Shown here: positions 16,403 through 24,397 of the stretch, in pieces | Numbering within the stretch: the first letter of the stretch is position 1 | Layout: every line of letters begins with the position of its first letter | Assembly: GCA_014874475.1 (NCBI GenBank) | Contig: JADBJJ010000032.1 | Coordinates: 62,001 to 126,000, forward strand | Direction of reading: 5' to 3' | Source: Chloroflexota bacterium | GTDB taxonomy: Bacteria; Chloroflexota; Anaerolineae; B4-G1; DUEL01 | Length of the DNA stretch: 64,000 nucleotides | Program-made: the position numbers and the translations under genes | Notes under the pieces: model-generated | Seen by the model: the letters and a program-made list of their open reading frames with translations, nothing else | Databases searched by the model: none | What the model was told of the DNA's origin: nothing

Positions 16403-17947
16403 ATGCGCAGGGACCTGCAACGGCTGGAGGAAATGGATATAGCGGCCCGCGCGGGCGGCGGACCGGAACGAGTCCAGCGGCAGCACGCGCAGGGTAAGAA
16501 GACGGCGCGGGAGCGGCTGGAGGCGATGTTGGACCCCGGCTCTTTCGTGGAACTGGACGCCTTCGTCACCCACCGGGCGACGGAGTTCGGCATAGACCGG
16601 GAGCACCCCCTGGGCGACGGCGTCGTCACCGGCTGGGGGGAGATAGACGGTCGGAAAGTCTACGTCTTCGCCCAAGATTTCACCGTTCTGGGCGGCTCTG
16701 TGGGCGAGGCCCACGGACGGAAAATCTGCAAGGTGCTGGACCTGGCCCTGGAGAACGGCGCGCCCATCATCGGCCTGAACGACTCTGGCGGCGCGCGCAT
16801 CCAGGAGGGAGTGGACGCGCTGCACGCCTACGGCGAAATTTTCTATCGCAATACCCTCGCCTCAGGTGTGATCCCGCAGGTCTCGGTGATTATGGGCCCC
16901 TGCGCCGGAGGCGCCGTCTACTCTCCTGCCCTGATGGACTTCGTCGTGATGGTAGAGAGAACGGCGCGGATGTTCATCACCGGCCCCGACGTCATCCGGG
17001 CGGTGACCCACGAGGAGGTGACACCGGAGGAACTGGGCGGCGCAGCGGTCCATTTCGCCAAGAGCGGGGTCGCCCACTTCGTCGCGCCGGACGACCTCTC
17101 CGCGTTGGCACTGGTGCGCCGTCTCCTTTCGTACTTGCCGTCCAACAACGCTGAAGACCCGCCCTTCCTCCCACCCACCGACCCGCCAGACCGGGCCGAC
17201 GAGGAACTGAACACGATCGTGCCCGAAGATCCCGCCGAGCCCTACGACATGTACGAGGTCATCCGACGCGTGGTGGACGATGGGGCCTTCCTGGAAATCC
17301 AGGCCAGGTTCGCCCCTCATCTGATCGTCGGGTTCGCGCGGCTGGGAGGCTATCCGGTGGGGATCGTTGCCCAGCAACCGGCAATGCTGGCAGGAGTCCT
17401 GGACATAGACGCCGCCGACAAAGGCGCGCGGTTCATCCGCTTCTGTGACGCCTTCAACATCCCTCTGGTTACCTTCGCCGACACGCCCGGTTTCCTTCCC
17501 GGTGTTGCGCAGGAGCATGGTGGAATCATCCGCCACGGGGCGAAGATGATCTACGCCTACGCCGAGGCAACCGTCCCCAAACTCTCCGTCATCACCCGCA
17601 AGGCCTATGGGGGCGCGTACATCGTGATGAGTTCCAAATCGCTCCGGGGCGACCTCTGCCTGGCATGGCCGACGGCGGAAATTGCCGTGATGGGGCCGGA
17701 CGGGGCAGTGAACGTTCTCTTCCGAAAAGAACTGGCCGAGGCGGAAGACCCGGAGGCAGTCCGACAGCGGTTGATTCAGGAGTACCGGGACCGGTTCGCC
17801 AATCCCTACGTTGCAGCAGGACGGGGGTACCTGGATGGGGTGATCCGTCCCTCCCAGACCCGCTATCTGCTCATCCGAGGGCTGGAGATGCTGAAGGACA
17901 AGCGGGTTCGCCGGCCGCCGAGAAAGCACGGGAATATCCCCTTGTAG
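16403..17947 (+). CDS. acyl-CoA carboxylase carboxyltransferase subunit (PccB/MmdA type)
   Basis: 514 residues, full length for the fused alpha/beta crotonase-type carboxyltransferase. It transfers CO2 from carboxybiotin to acetyl-, propionyl- or related acyl-CoA. The N-terminal half has LNDSGGARIQEGVDAL (oxyanion loop) and VIMGPCAGGAVYSPAL. The C-terminal half has FADTPGFLPGVAQEHGGIIRHGAKMIYAYAEA and KAYGGAYIVM. Followed by bioY, a biotin carboxylase and a biotin carrier, which together make a complete carboxylase. Whether it makes malonyl-CoA for the adjacent fabF/fabH or methylmalonyl-CoA cannot be told from sequence; context favours malonyl-CoA or dual use. Confidence 0.93.
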   Translation: MRRDLQRLEEMDIAARAGGGPERVQRQHAQGKKTARERLEAMLDPGSFVELDAFVTHRATEFGIDREHPLGDGVVTGWGEIDGRKVYVFAQDFTVLGGSVGEAHGRKICKVLDLALENGAPIIGLNDSGGARIQEGVDALHAYGEIFYRNTLASGVIPQVSVIMGPCAGGAVYSPALMDFVVMVERTARMFITGPDVIRAVTHEEVTPEELGGAAVHFAKSGVAHFVAPDDLSALALVRRLLSYLPSNNAEDPPFLPPTDPPDRADEELNTIVPEDPAEPYDMYEVIRRVVDDGAFLEIQARFAPHLIVGFARLGGYPVGIVAQQPAMLAGVLDIDAADKGARFIRFCDAFNIPLVTFADTPGFLPGVAQEHGGIIRHGAKMIYAYAEATVPKLSVITRKAYGGAYIVMSSKSLRGDLCLAWPTAEIAVMGPDGAVNVLFRKELAEAEDPEAVRQRLIQEYRDRFANPYVAAGRGYLDGVIRPSQTRYLLIRGLEMLKDKRVRRPPRKHGNIPL

Positions 17948-17973
17948 CAAACTTGCAGAGCGAAGGAGGCAAA

Positions 17974-18585
17974 ATGTACTCGGGTAGAGAGGCTTCGTGG
18001 AGTCTGGCAGATGTCCTGGTACGACCACAAGCACTCTGGCAGGAAGCGCTGCTGATCTTGGCCGGGAGCGTGCTGATCAGCCTGATGGCCCAGGTGGCGA
18101 TCCCGCTCCCCTTTACGCCGGTACCTGTCACCGGGCAGACATTTGCCGTGTTGCTGGTGGGGGCTATGCTGGGAAGTCGGCGCGGGATGTGGGCCGTCGC
18201 CCTCTATCTGGCGAAGGGGCTTCTGGGCCTGCCGGTCTTCGCCGGCGGGACCAGTGGTCTTGCTCGCCTCCTGGGGCCGACAGGCGGATACCTGCTGGGA
18301 TTCGTCGCCGCGGCCGGGTTGACGGGCTATCTTTGCGAGCGGGGCTGGGACCGGCGAATCCCCACCGCTGCGCTGGCTATGCTGGCAGGTAACGCAGCCA
18401 TCTACCTCTTCGGTCTGCCCTGGCTGGCCGGTTTTGTGGGGCCGGATAAAGCACCAGCGCTGGGCCTCTGGCCCTTCATCCCCGGCGACCTACTGAAAAT
18501 CGCCCTGGCCTCCTTCCTCCTCCCCACCGGATGGAAGGCCCTTGGGAACACAAAAACCCCAAAGACACCGGGGGCTCTCCATTAG
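17974..18585 (+). CDS. bioY: biotin transporter S-component BioY
   Basis: 203 residues with about six membrane helices. Substrate-binding S-component for biotin uptake (energy-coupling-factor type, or solitary). Conserved BioY segments: VAIPLPFTPVPVTGQTFAVLLVGAMLG, then LYLAKGLLGLPVFAGGTSGLARLLGPTGGYLLGF and IPGDLLKIALA near the end. The ATG at 17974 has GGAGG 5-6 nt upstream; a longer in-frame opening overlapping the previous gene was discarded. Placing biotin uptake between carboxylase subunits makes functional sense. A perfect 7-bp dyad (GAGCAAA/TTTGCTC, 18585-18600) overlaps its stop; it does not resemble a BirA operator. Confidence 0.93.
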   Translation: MYSGREASWSLADVLVRPQALWQEALLILAGSVLISLMAQVAIPLPFTPVPVTGQTFAVLLVGAMLGSRRGMWAVALYLAKGLLGLPVFAGGTSGLARLLGPTGGYLLGFVAAAGLTGYLCERGWDRRIPTAALAMLAGNAAIYLFGLPWLAGFVGPDKAPALGLWPFIPGDLLKIALASFLLPTGWKALGNTKTPKTPGALH

Positions 18586-18631
18586 AGCAAAACTTTGCTC
18601 ATAAGCCAACTGAGCATTTGATAACACCCCT

Positions 18632-20113
18632 ATGATCCAGAAAGTACTGGTTGCCAACCGAGGAGAAATTGCAGTACGGGTATTACGGACGTGCCGGGAA
18701 CTGGGGCTGGAGACGGTCGCTGTCTACTCTGAGGCCGACCGGGATTCCCTGCATGTCCGCTACGCCGATGAGGCCTTCTGCATCGGCCCGCCGCCGGCGC
18801 GGGAAAGTTATCTGTGCGCCGACCGCATCATAGACGTTGCGCGGAAAGCGGGAGCGCAGGCAGTCCATCCCGGTTACGGCTTTCTGGCCGAATCGGCTGC
18901 CTTCGCCCGCGCCTGCGCGGAGGCGGGACTGGTCTTCGTTGGCCCCCGGCCGGAGACGCTGGAACTGATGGGGGATAAGGTCGCCGCCCGGCGGCTGGCT
19001 CGGCGGCTGGGCATTCCGGTCCTCCCGGGGACGGAGCGCGCGCTGGACGACCCGCAGTTGCTGGCGGCGGCGGACCGGATCGGCTATCCGGTTGTCCTCA
19101 AGGCGGCTGCCGGAGGGGGCGGCATCGGCATTCGGATCGCCCGATCGCGGGAGGAACTGGAGACGGCGATCCCGCTGGCCCGCCGGGAAGCAAAGGCCGC
19201 CTTCGGCGACGATTCCCTCTACCTGGAGCGCCAGATAGAGCAGGCCCGCCATATTGAGATCCAGGTGCTGGCCGACCGGCATGGCCACGTCATCCACCTG
19301 GGGGAACGGGAGTGCTCCATCCAGCGACGACATCAGAAACTGGTGGAGGAGGCCCCTTCCCGCGCCCTGACGCCGGATCTGCGCAAGCGGCTCTCTCGGG
19401 CCGCCGTTATCCTGATGCGGGCCGTCCACTATGTGGGCGCCGGAACGGTGGAATTCCTCCTGGACCCGAAAGGACAGTTCTACTTCATTGAGGTCAATCC
19501 CCGGCTGCAGGTGGAGCACACCGTCACCGAAGCGATTACCGGAGTGGATATTGTGAAGGCACAACTGCGCATCGCCGCCGGACGGGAACTCCCCTACCGG
19601 CAGTGGGAAATCCGACCCCGCGGCTGGACGCTGGAATGCCGCATCCTGGCCGAGGACCCTCAACGGGACTTTGCGCCCTCCGTCGGACGTATCACCCGGT
19701 TGCGGGAGCCAGGCGGGCCGGGAGTGCGCGTGGATAGCGGCGTCTGTGAGGGAATGACCATCAGCCCTTACTACGACTCGCTGCTGGCCAAACTCATTAC
19801 CTGGGGCGAGACGCGCGGCGTGGCCATTGTCCGCATGCGCCGGGCACTGGAGGAGTACCAGATTCTGGGCGTGACGACCAACCTGGACCTGCACCGGGCG
19901 CTGATGAACAGCCCTCGCTTCTTCGGAGGGCAAATCCACACCCGCTTCCTGGAGGAAGAGAAACTTGCTCCACCCCCGCCGGAGGACGAAGAAGTCCTGG
20001 CCGCCGCGCTGGCCGCCGCTCTGGCGGACTGGAGCCGCCGGGTCGGAAGCCGTCGGGGGGAAACAATCAGCCGCTGGCGCCTGCTGGGCCGTTGGGAGCA
20101 ACTATCGTCGTAG
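18632..20113 (+). CDS. accC: biotin carboxylase subunit of acyl-CoA carboxylase
   Basis: 493 residues. ATP-grasp enzyme carboxylating carrier-bound biotin. Order: biotin-carboxylase N-domain (IQKVLVANRGEIAVRVLRTC), HPGYGFLAESAAFARAC, the ATP-grasp glycine loop KAAAGGGGIGIR, HIEIQVLADRHGHVIHLGERECSIQRRHQK, FIEVNPRLQVEHTVTE, and the C-domain with YYDSLLAKLITWGETR. In the glycine loop the usual Arg before Gly is Ile (GGGGIG), a small deviation. About 45 residues longer than E. coli AccC, the excess being at the C-terminus. It sits 46 bp after bioY and 53 bp before the biotin carrier gene. Confidence 0.95.
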   Translation: MIQKVLVANRGEIAVRVLRTCRELGLETVAVYSEADRDSLHVRYADEAFCIGPPPARESYLCADRIIDVARKAGAQAVHPGYGFLAESAAFARACAEAGLVFVGPRPETLELMGDKVAARRLARRLGIPVLPGTERALDDPQLLAAADRIGYPVVLKAAAGGGGIGIRIARSREELETAIPLARREAKAAFGDDSLYLERQIEQARHIEIQVLADRHGHVIHLGERECSIQRRHQKLVEEAPSRALTPDLRKRLSRAAVILMRAVHYVGAGTVEFLLDPKGQFYFIEVNPRLQVEHTVTEAITGVDIVKAQLRIAAGRELPYRQWEIRPRGWTLECRILAEDPQRDFAPSVGRITRLREPGGPGVRVDSGVCEGMTISPYYDSLLAKLITWGETRGVAIVRMRRALEEYQILGVTTNLDLHRALMNSPRFFGGQIHTRFLEEEKLAPPPPEDEEVLAAALAAALADWSRRVGSRRGETISRWRLLGRWEQLSS

Positions 20114-20166
20114 GAAGCCAGACGCCAGTCGCAGAGGAGCAAAGACCAGACCCGCAGAGAGCATAG

Positions 20167-20658
20167 ATGAAATACTGGGTTGAAGTAGAAGGACGACGGT
20201 TTGAGATAGAAATCCGGCCCGACGGAACCATCTGGGTGGACGGGCGTCCCGTGGACGTGGACCTGGAAGGACCAGAGGGCTTTTCCCTCCCTCTGCTGCT
20301 GGGCCAGCGCTCCTACGAAGCCTTCATAGAGGAGAAAGGGGAAAAACGCCAAGTAGTGGTGGGAGGACGCACGTACCAGACTATCGTGGAGGCTCCCCAA
20401 ACAACCCCTTTAGAGCGTGGAGATGCCTGCTCTCCCGCGGCAGGTTCCTGCCAAATCACCGCCCCCCTGCCGGGACTCCTGGTGGAGGTGCCCGTTTCGG
20501 AAGGAGAGCAGGTGGAGCCAGGAACGGTCATCGCCGTGATGGAGTCCATGAAGATGCATCTGGAACTCCGGGCGCCCAGGGGCGGCACTATCCGCTCCCT
20601 TTCTGCGATGCCGGGCCGGGAGGTCCAGGTAGGAGAGGTGCTGGCTGTTATCGGATAA
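20167..20658 (+). CDS. biotin carboxyl carrier protein
   Basis: 163 residues. Residues about 1-75 form a beta-rich domain (MKYWVEVEGRRFEIEIR) of the kind preceding the biotinyl domain in acyl-CoA and pyruvate carboxylase carriers, not the AccB Ala/Pro linker type. A short linker precedes the biotinyl domain at about 95-163 (ITAPLPGLLVEVPVSEG). The biotin site is VMESMKM with K129. With accC and the carboxyltransferase it completes a three-component carboxylase. It converges on the radical SAM gene with only 8 bp between stops, and no separate terminator is visible. Confidence 0.92.
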   Translation: MKYWVEVEGRRFEIEIRPDGTIWVDGRPVDVDLEGPEGFSLPLLLGQRSYEAFIEEKGEKRQVVVGGRTYQTIVEAPQTTPLERGDACSPAAGSCQITAPLPGLLVEVPVSEGEQVEPGTVIAVMESMKMHLELRAPRGGTIRSLSAMPGREVQVGEVLAVIG

Positions 20659-20666
20659 TCTGCCCC

Positions 20667-21704
20667 CTACCACCGGCCTGCTACCGACATTCCGCAGGCC
20701 GGACAGCGCCCGTCTTGCAGAGTACTCCTCACCCGCCACAACCCCCAGCGCCAGATGACCACCTCCCCACAGGACGGGCAATAGGTATTCTCGGCCGGAT
20801 GACCGGGGACGTTGCCAATATAGACGTAGCGTAGCCCAGCCGCCAGTCCGTCGCCGTGAGCCTGCTCCAGGACCTCCACCGGAGTCGGCGGAGCAGCGAA
20901 GCGATAGGCCGGGTAGTACCGGGTCAGATGCCAGGGGGTATCCGGCCCCAGTTCTCCGACAATGCGAGCCGCTATCCCCGCCAGAACCGCACGCTCATCG
21001 TTGACGCCAGGAATGACCAGGGTCGTCACTTCCACCCAGACCCCCAGTTCCTGCGCCCGCCGCAAGTTGCGCCAGACCACCTCCACATCCGCCCCGCAGT
21101 ACTCCCGCACCACTCGGGCATCCCCTTTAACGTCCACGTTCATCCCATCCAGCCCGGCTTCCACCAGAAGCGTCAGCGCCTCCTCGGTCATGTATCCGTT
21201 GGTGACGAAGGTATTATATAGCCCAGCCTGGCGAGCCAATCGGAACACGTCCAGCGCCCACTCCAGGCTAAGGGTCGGTTCGTTGAAACTGATGGACGTC
21301 CCCTGGCAACTATGCCGGACCGCCTCTCTCACGAAGTCCTCCGGTGAATAGAACTCCCCTCCATTCGGGGAACGCTTGGAGATCTCCCAGTTCTGGCACC
21401 AGGGACAGGCGAAATTGCAGGACCAGGAGCCAGAGGTGAGAGCAACCGTGCCGGGATAAAAGTGGTAGAGGGGCTTCTTCTCTATCGGATTGGCCGAAAG
21501 GGAAGAGATAATGCCGTAGATCAGCGTGACCAGGGCCCCCTCCCGATTCTGGCGGGTACGGCACCAGCCGACCTCGCTGGGCCGAAGCACACAACGTCGC
21601 TCGCAGGTCCGGCAACGCACCCGCCCGGCAGGGGGGTCGCCGACAGGCTCCTGCAGCAATGCAGGACGGACAGAAAGGGATAAGTCACCGGTCCGCATAG
21701 CCAT
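20667..21704 (-). CDS. amrS: AmrS-type radical SAM protein (pyruvate-formate-lyase-activase-like)
   Basis: 345 residues from the ATG at 21704; an in-frame TTG at 21740 is possible but weaker. Typical AmrS layout: an N-terminal cysteine-rich zinc site (RCRTCERRCVL … GWCRTR), the GIISSLSANPIEKKPLYHFYPG stretch, the radical SAM motif CNFACPWCQNWEIS, ISFNEPTLSLEWALDV and NVDVKGD. It ends in a four-cysteine ribbon (CPSCGE … CPACGM), an extension seen in many family members. AmrS is one part of the three-protein AmmeMemoRadiSam set; AMMECR1 and Memo homologs are not in this window. Physiological role unknown. Confidence 0.85.
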   Translation of the reverse strand: MAMRTGDLSLSVRPALLQEPVGDPPAGRVRCRTCERRCVLRPSEVGWCRTRQNREGALVTLIYGIISSLSANPIEKKPLYHFYPGTVALTSGSWSCNFACPWCQNWEISKRSPNGGEFYSPEDFVREAVRHSCQGTSISFNEPTLSLEWALDVFRLARQAGLYNTFVTNGYMTEEALTLLVEAGLDGMNVDVKGDARVVREYCGADVEVVWRNLRRAQELGVWVEVTTLVIPGVNDERAVLAGIAARIVGELGPDTPWHLTRYYPAYRFAAPPTPVEVLEQAHGDGLAAGLRYVYIGNVPGHPAENTYCPSCGEVVIWRWGLWRVRSTLQDGRCPACGMSVAGRW

Positions 21705-21749
21705 TCGGTGAACGCAGGCCGCCGAGCCTGGACGGGCCAAAAGCCCGCG

Positions 21750-22463
21750 CTACAGTTTTCGCGCCTCCCCGACCAGATGGACCCGCGCGGACGGGGGAAT
21801 CCACCGTTCCACCCAGAGGGAGAGGCGGTATAAGACCTCGTTGAACGCCAGATAGGTCGGGTCGCCGACAGGAATAATGGCCAGCGGCTCCAGGCCGGCG
21901 GCCCGAAGGAGAACCGTCAGGTCAGGGATGGTGTTGACCCGGTAGAGGGCCGGGAAGGTATCCGCCTCCGCCCGCCCGTAGAGCCACCGCACGGCCCGAC
22001 CGCGCGTCCAGCGCAAGAGACGGTTCAGGGCCAGCAGCGGGTGACGGACATTGGGGGTAAGAAAAACAAAGCGGCCCCCGTAGACCAACACTCGGGCCAC
22101 CTCCCGGAATGCCCGCTCCGGGTCGGGTAGGTGTTCCAGCACCCAGGAGCAGAAGACCAGATCAAATGAACCGTCGGGGAACGGGAGCGCCTCCGCCCGG
22201 GCGGCGGCGCGGGGTAGAAAAATCAAGCGATGTTCGGCCAGCGAGGGCCAGTCCGCATCCACGCCGATGACCCGACCGGCTCGCTCGTACAGTTCCTCTA
22301 CCACCCCACCCCGCCCACAGCCCAGGTCCAGCATTCGGACCGACGGGCCGAGGTGGGCTGCCACCCGATCCCGGTATACGTGCGAGGCCGGCTGCCAGCC
22401 GGGGTGCTCCGCTGCATACCGGCGGCGATAGACTTCCTGTTTTTCCAGAGGGAGAAAAGGCAT
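21750..22463 (-). CDS. class I SAM-dependent methyltransferase
   Basis: 237 residues from the ATG at 22463 (MPFLPLEKQEVYRRRYA); an in-frame GTG at 22544 would add 27 residues and overlap the thioesterase gene. The SAM-binding core is clear: MLDLGCGRGGVVEEL (motif I), VIGVDADWPSL, LPFPDGSFDLVFCSWVLEHLPDP (motif IV and helix) and GGRFVFLTPN. This Methyltransf_11-type pattern, with the YRRRYA N-terminus, is common in enzymes acting on glycans, quinones or lipids. It is adjacent to an envelope glycosyltransferase, so a cell-surface role is plausible. No clear ribosome site; substrate unknown. Confidence 0.75.
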   Translation of the reverse strand: MPFLPLEKQEVYRRRYAAEHPGWQPASHVYRDRVAAHLGPSVRMLDLGCGRGGVVEELYERAGRVIGVDADWPSLAEHRLIFLPRAAARAEALPFPDGSFDLVFCSWVLEHLPDPERAFREVARVLVYGGRFVFLTPNVRHPLLALNRLLRWTRGRAVRWLYGRAEADTFPALYRVNTIPDLTVLLRAAGLEPLAIIPVGDPTYLAFNEVLYRLSLWVERWIPPSARVHLVGEARKL

Positions 22464-22525
22464 AGCAGCCAGTCGCAGTAACAGAGGGCCGTCTTTAACA
22501 CCCCTTCGCTTTGCTCCGTGGCTGA

Positions 22526-22933
22526 CTACGGACGCGGTATCCACTTGCCCCGCGTCCGTTCCATAAAACGTTCCACATCCACCAGCACCCGCTCATGGAC
22601 GGCCTCACCGATCTTCTCCGCCTCGTCCCACGCTTCTATCTGGAAAGTCAGACGGCGGCCCTCGGCGGCGACCAGTGTGGCGCGAGCGCGCACGCGCATT
22701 CCGGGCAAGGTGGCAGCCAGATGGCGGACGTCTATGCGGACCCCGACGGAGGTCTGGCCGGCGGGGAGGCGGCCTTCCAGCGCACGTACGGCGGCTTGCT
22801 CCATCAGGGCAACCAGCGCCGGCGTCGCCAGCACCGGCACGGTCCCGCTCCCCATTGAGGGGGCAGTCCAGTCCTCGGTCACCACCCGTTCGGATTCACC
22901 CCAGCAGGGAATGGTCAGCAAATCCTCAGACAT
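22526..22933 (-). CDS. FlK-like hotdog-fold acyl-CoA thioesterase
   Basis: 135 residues from the ATG at 22933, which has GGAG 3-4 nt upstream. It matches the fluoroacetyl-CoA thioesterase FlK family: VLATPALVALMEQAAVRAL (the hotdog helix carrying the conserved Glu), TSVGVRIDVRHLAATLPG (with the conserved His) and the strand AEGRRLTFQIEAWDEAEKIGEAVHERVLVD. These proteins hydrolyse small acyl-CoAs. Most relatives are not fluoroacetate-specific. A long open frame covering the same stop runs backwards into the glycosyltransferase gene and is not real. It lies 26 bp downstream of the GT-C gene on the same strand. Confidence 0.82.
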   Translation of the reverse strand: MSEDLLTIPCWGESERVVTEDWTAPSMGSGTVPVLATPALVALMEQAAVRALEGRLPAGQTSVGVRIDVRHLAATLPGMRVRARATLVAAEGRRLTFQIEAWDEAEKIGEAVHERVLVDVERFMERTRGKWIPRP

Positions 22934-22959
22934 GTTCTCCTCCGACGAGGCGGCATCCG

Positions 22960-24381
22960 CTACAAATTGGGGACAATCCCCCAGAAAATTGCGTAGAGGT
23001 TCAGCCCCGCCATCCCCAGCACCCAGGCCGCCAGTATCAGGGGGCGGCGGAATCGGAGTAAGAAAAGGGCTGGAAGCCAGAGCGCCGGAAGAAGAATCCC
23101 CATCGTCCCCCAGAGCGGGAACGCCGTCCGACGCAGCGTCCATGCGATCGCCAGCGAAATGCCCGTCAGCCCCAGTCCCATCAGCAGAACGCCGGCCCTT
23201 CGGTCCGCCCACCATTCCAGACCCAGCGCGCCCGCCAGTGCCAGCGGGACCAGCGCCGGAAAAAGGTAGCGGCCCTGGTGCTGGACAAAGGTCAGGTTGT
23301 ACCAGAGGTAGGAGAGGACGGTCAGGGTGGCAGAAAGGGTCAAGAGGAGAGCCCCCCGCCGCTGCAGGGGCGTCAGGGGGGGGCGACGGCGGTCCAGCCA
23401 CCCGGCCAGGAAGCCCACCCCCAGCAGTGCGGAGAGGACCCCCAGGGCCAGGTAGACGGGCGGATGCATCGGGACCCCCATCCATCCGAACTGGCCCCAG
23501 AAACTCTGAAAGGTGGTGCGGAGAAACTGCGCGGCCAGTCCGAGGGGACCGTACTGGACCAGCCATTCGGCCGTCCGGGGCTGCCCCACGACGACGGCGT
23601 TGTGCCGGGCCAGGCCCAGCGGGTCGGCCCAGCCGTAGACGGTCGCGTTGCGAATCAGCCATGGCCCCGCCAGCAGAAGCGCCGCCAGGAGCATCCGCCC
23701 GATCCGAGCAGCAGCCCGGCGGGCATCCATCTTTGCCCCATCCCACCAGAGAGCCAGTAGGGCCACCGGCAGCGCAACGTAGGCGGTGGTCTTGGTCAAC
23801 AGGGCCAGCCCCACCACGGCCCCCAGCGGCCAGGGACGGGAGTTGGGGCGGACGGCCAGCCAGAGAGCCGTCGCCAGGACCAGTTCCGCCAGGGCATCGT
23901 TGTTGACGGCGGCGGTCATGGCGACATGCTGGGGCAGGAGCGCCACCAGGGCCACCACCGTCAGCGCCCGAAAGGGATGGTCTGGGAATAGATCGCGCAT
24001 CAGGCGATGGATGACCGTCAACAACAGAAGACCCAGCGCCACCGAGAGCAGGCGGAGGGGAATCAGATTGCCGCCAAAGAGGAGGTAGAACGGAACAGCC
24101 AGGAGGTAGTAGAGGGGCGGCTGATGGTCCTCGTATCGTAGAGGGGCGATAGAGAGTTCCGGAGGGAATTTCTGGGAAGTCAGACGAGCCAGATACTCCT
24201 GGTCGTAGTCCCCCTCCTCTATAACCGGCAATCTCCGCTCTTCAGCCAGAGCCCGGATGTAGTTGTAGTGGGCCGGTTCGTCTGGGGTCTGCCAAGGAGG
24301 CGTGCAGATCGCATAAAGGGTACCGAGAACAACGTAGAGAACGAAGAGGAGGACCAGAGCCCAGCGGTACCCATTGCCCAT
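22960..24381 (-). CDS. GT-C fold membrane glycosyltransferase (family 39/DUF2142-like)
   Basis: 473 residues with about 11-12 membrane helices. The first periplasmic loop carries TPDEPAHYNYIRALAEERRLP, with the acidic DE pair and following His/Tyr expected for lipid-phosphosugar-dependent GT-C enzymes. TAAVNNDALAELVLA and LVQHQGRYLFPALVPLALA are typical of the DUF2142-like branch. Unlike the large GT-C genes at 52.5-64 kb it lacks a C-terminal beta-sandwich domain. The start at 24381 has a GGAGG-like site. It probably glycosylates an envelope polymer or protein using polyprenyl-phosphate sugar; acceptor unknown. Confidence 0.75.
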   Translation of the reverse strand: MGNGYRWALVLLFVLYVVLGTLYAICTPPWQTPDEPAHYNYIRALAEERRLPVIEEGDYDQEYLARLTSQKFPPELSIAPLRYEDHQPPLYYLLAVPFYLLFGGNLIPLRLLSVALGLLLLTVIHRLMRDLFPDHPFRALTVVALVALLPQHVAMTAAVNNDALAELVLATALWLAVRPNSRPWPLGAVVGLALLTKTTAYVALPVALLALWWDGAKMDARRAAARIGRMLLAALLLAGPWLIRNATVYGWADPLGLARHNAVVVGQPRTAEWLVQYGPLGLAAQFLRTTFQSFWGQFGWMGVPMHPPVYLALGVLSALLGVGFLAGWLDRRRPPLTPLQRRGALLLTLSATLTVLSYLWYNLTFVQHQGRYLFPALVPLALAGALGLEWWADRRAGVLLMGLGLTGISLAIAWTLRRTAFPLWGTMGILLPALWLPALFLLRFRRPLILAAWVLGMAGLNLYAIFWGIVPNL

Positions 24382-24397
24382 ATTTCCTCCAGGGGTG

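Noticed and set aside
16862-18034. 390-residue minus-strand frame opposite the carboxyltransferase
   Set aside because: Shadow of a conserved gene; no ribosome site or domain.
18585-18600. GAGCAAA/TTTGCTC dyad as a BirA operator for bioY/accC
   Set aside because: Spacing and sequence do not match the TTGTAAACC-type BirA site; the loop is too short for a typical operator and it lies after bioY.
22526-23746. 406-residue minus-strand frame ending at the thioesterase stop
   Set aside because: Only its last 135 residues match a family; the upstream part is an out-of-frame reading of the GT-C gene, and a good ribosome site marks the short start.
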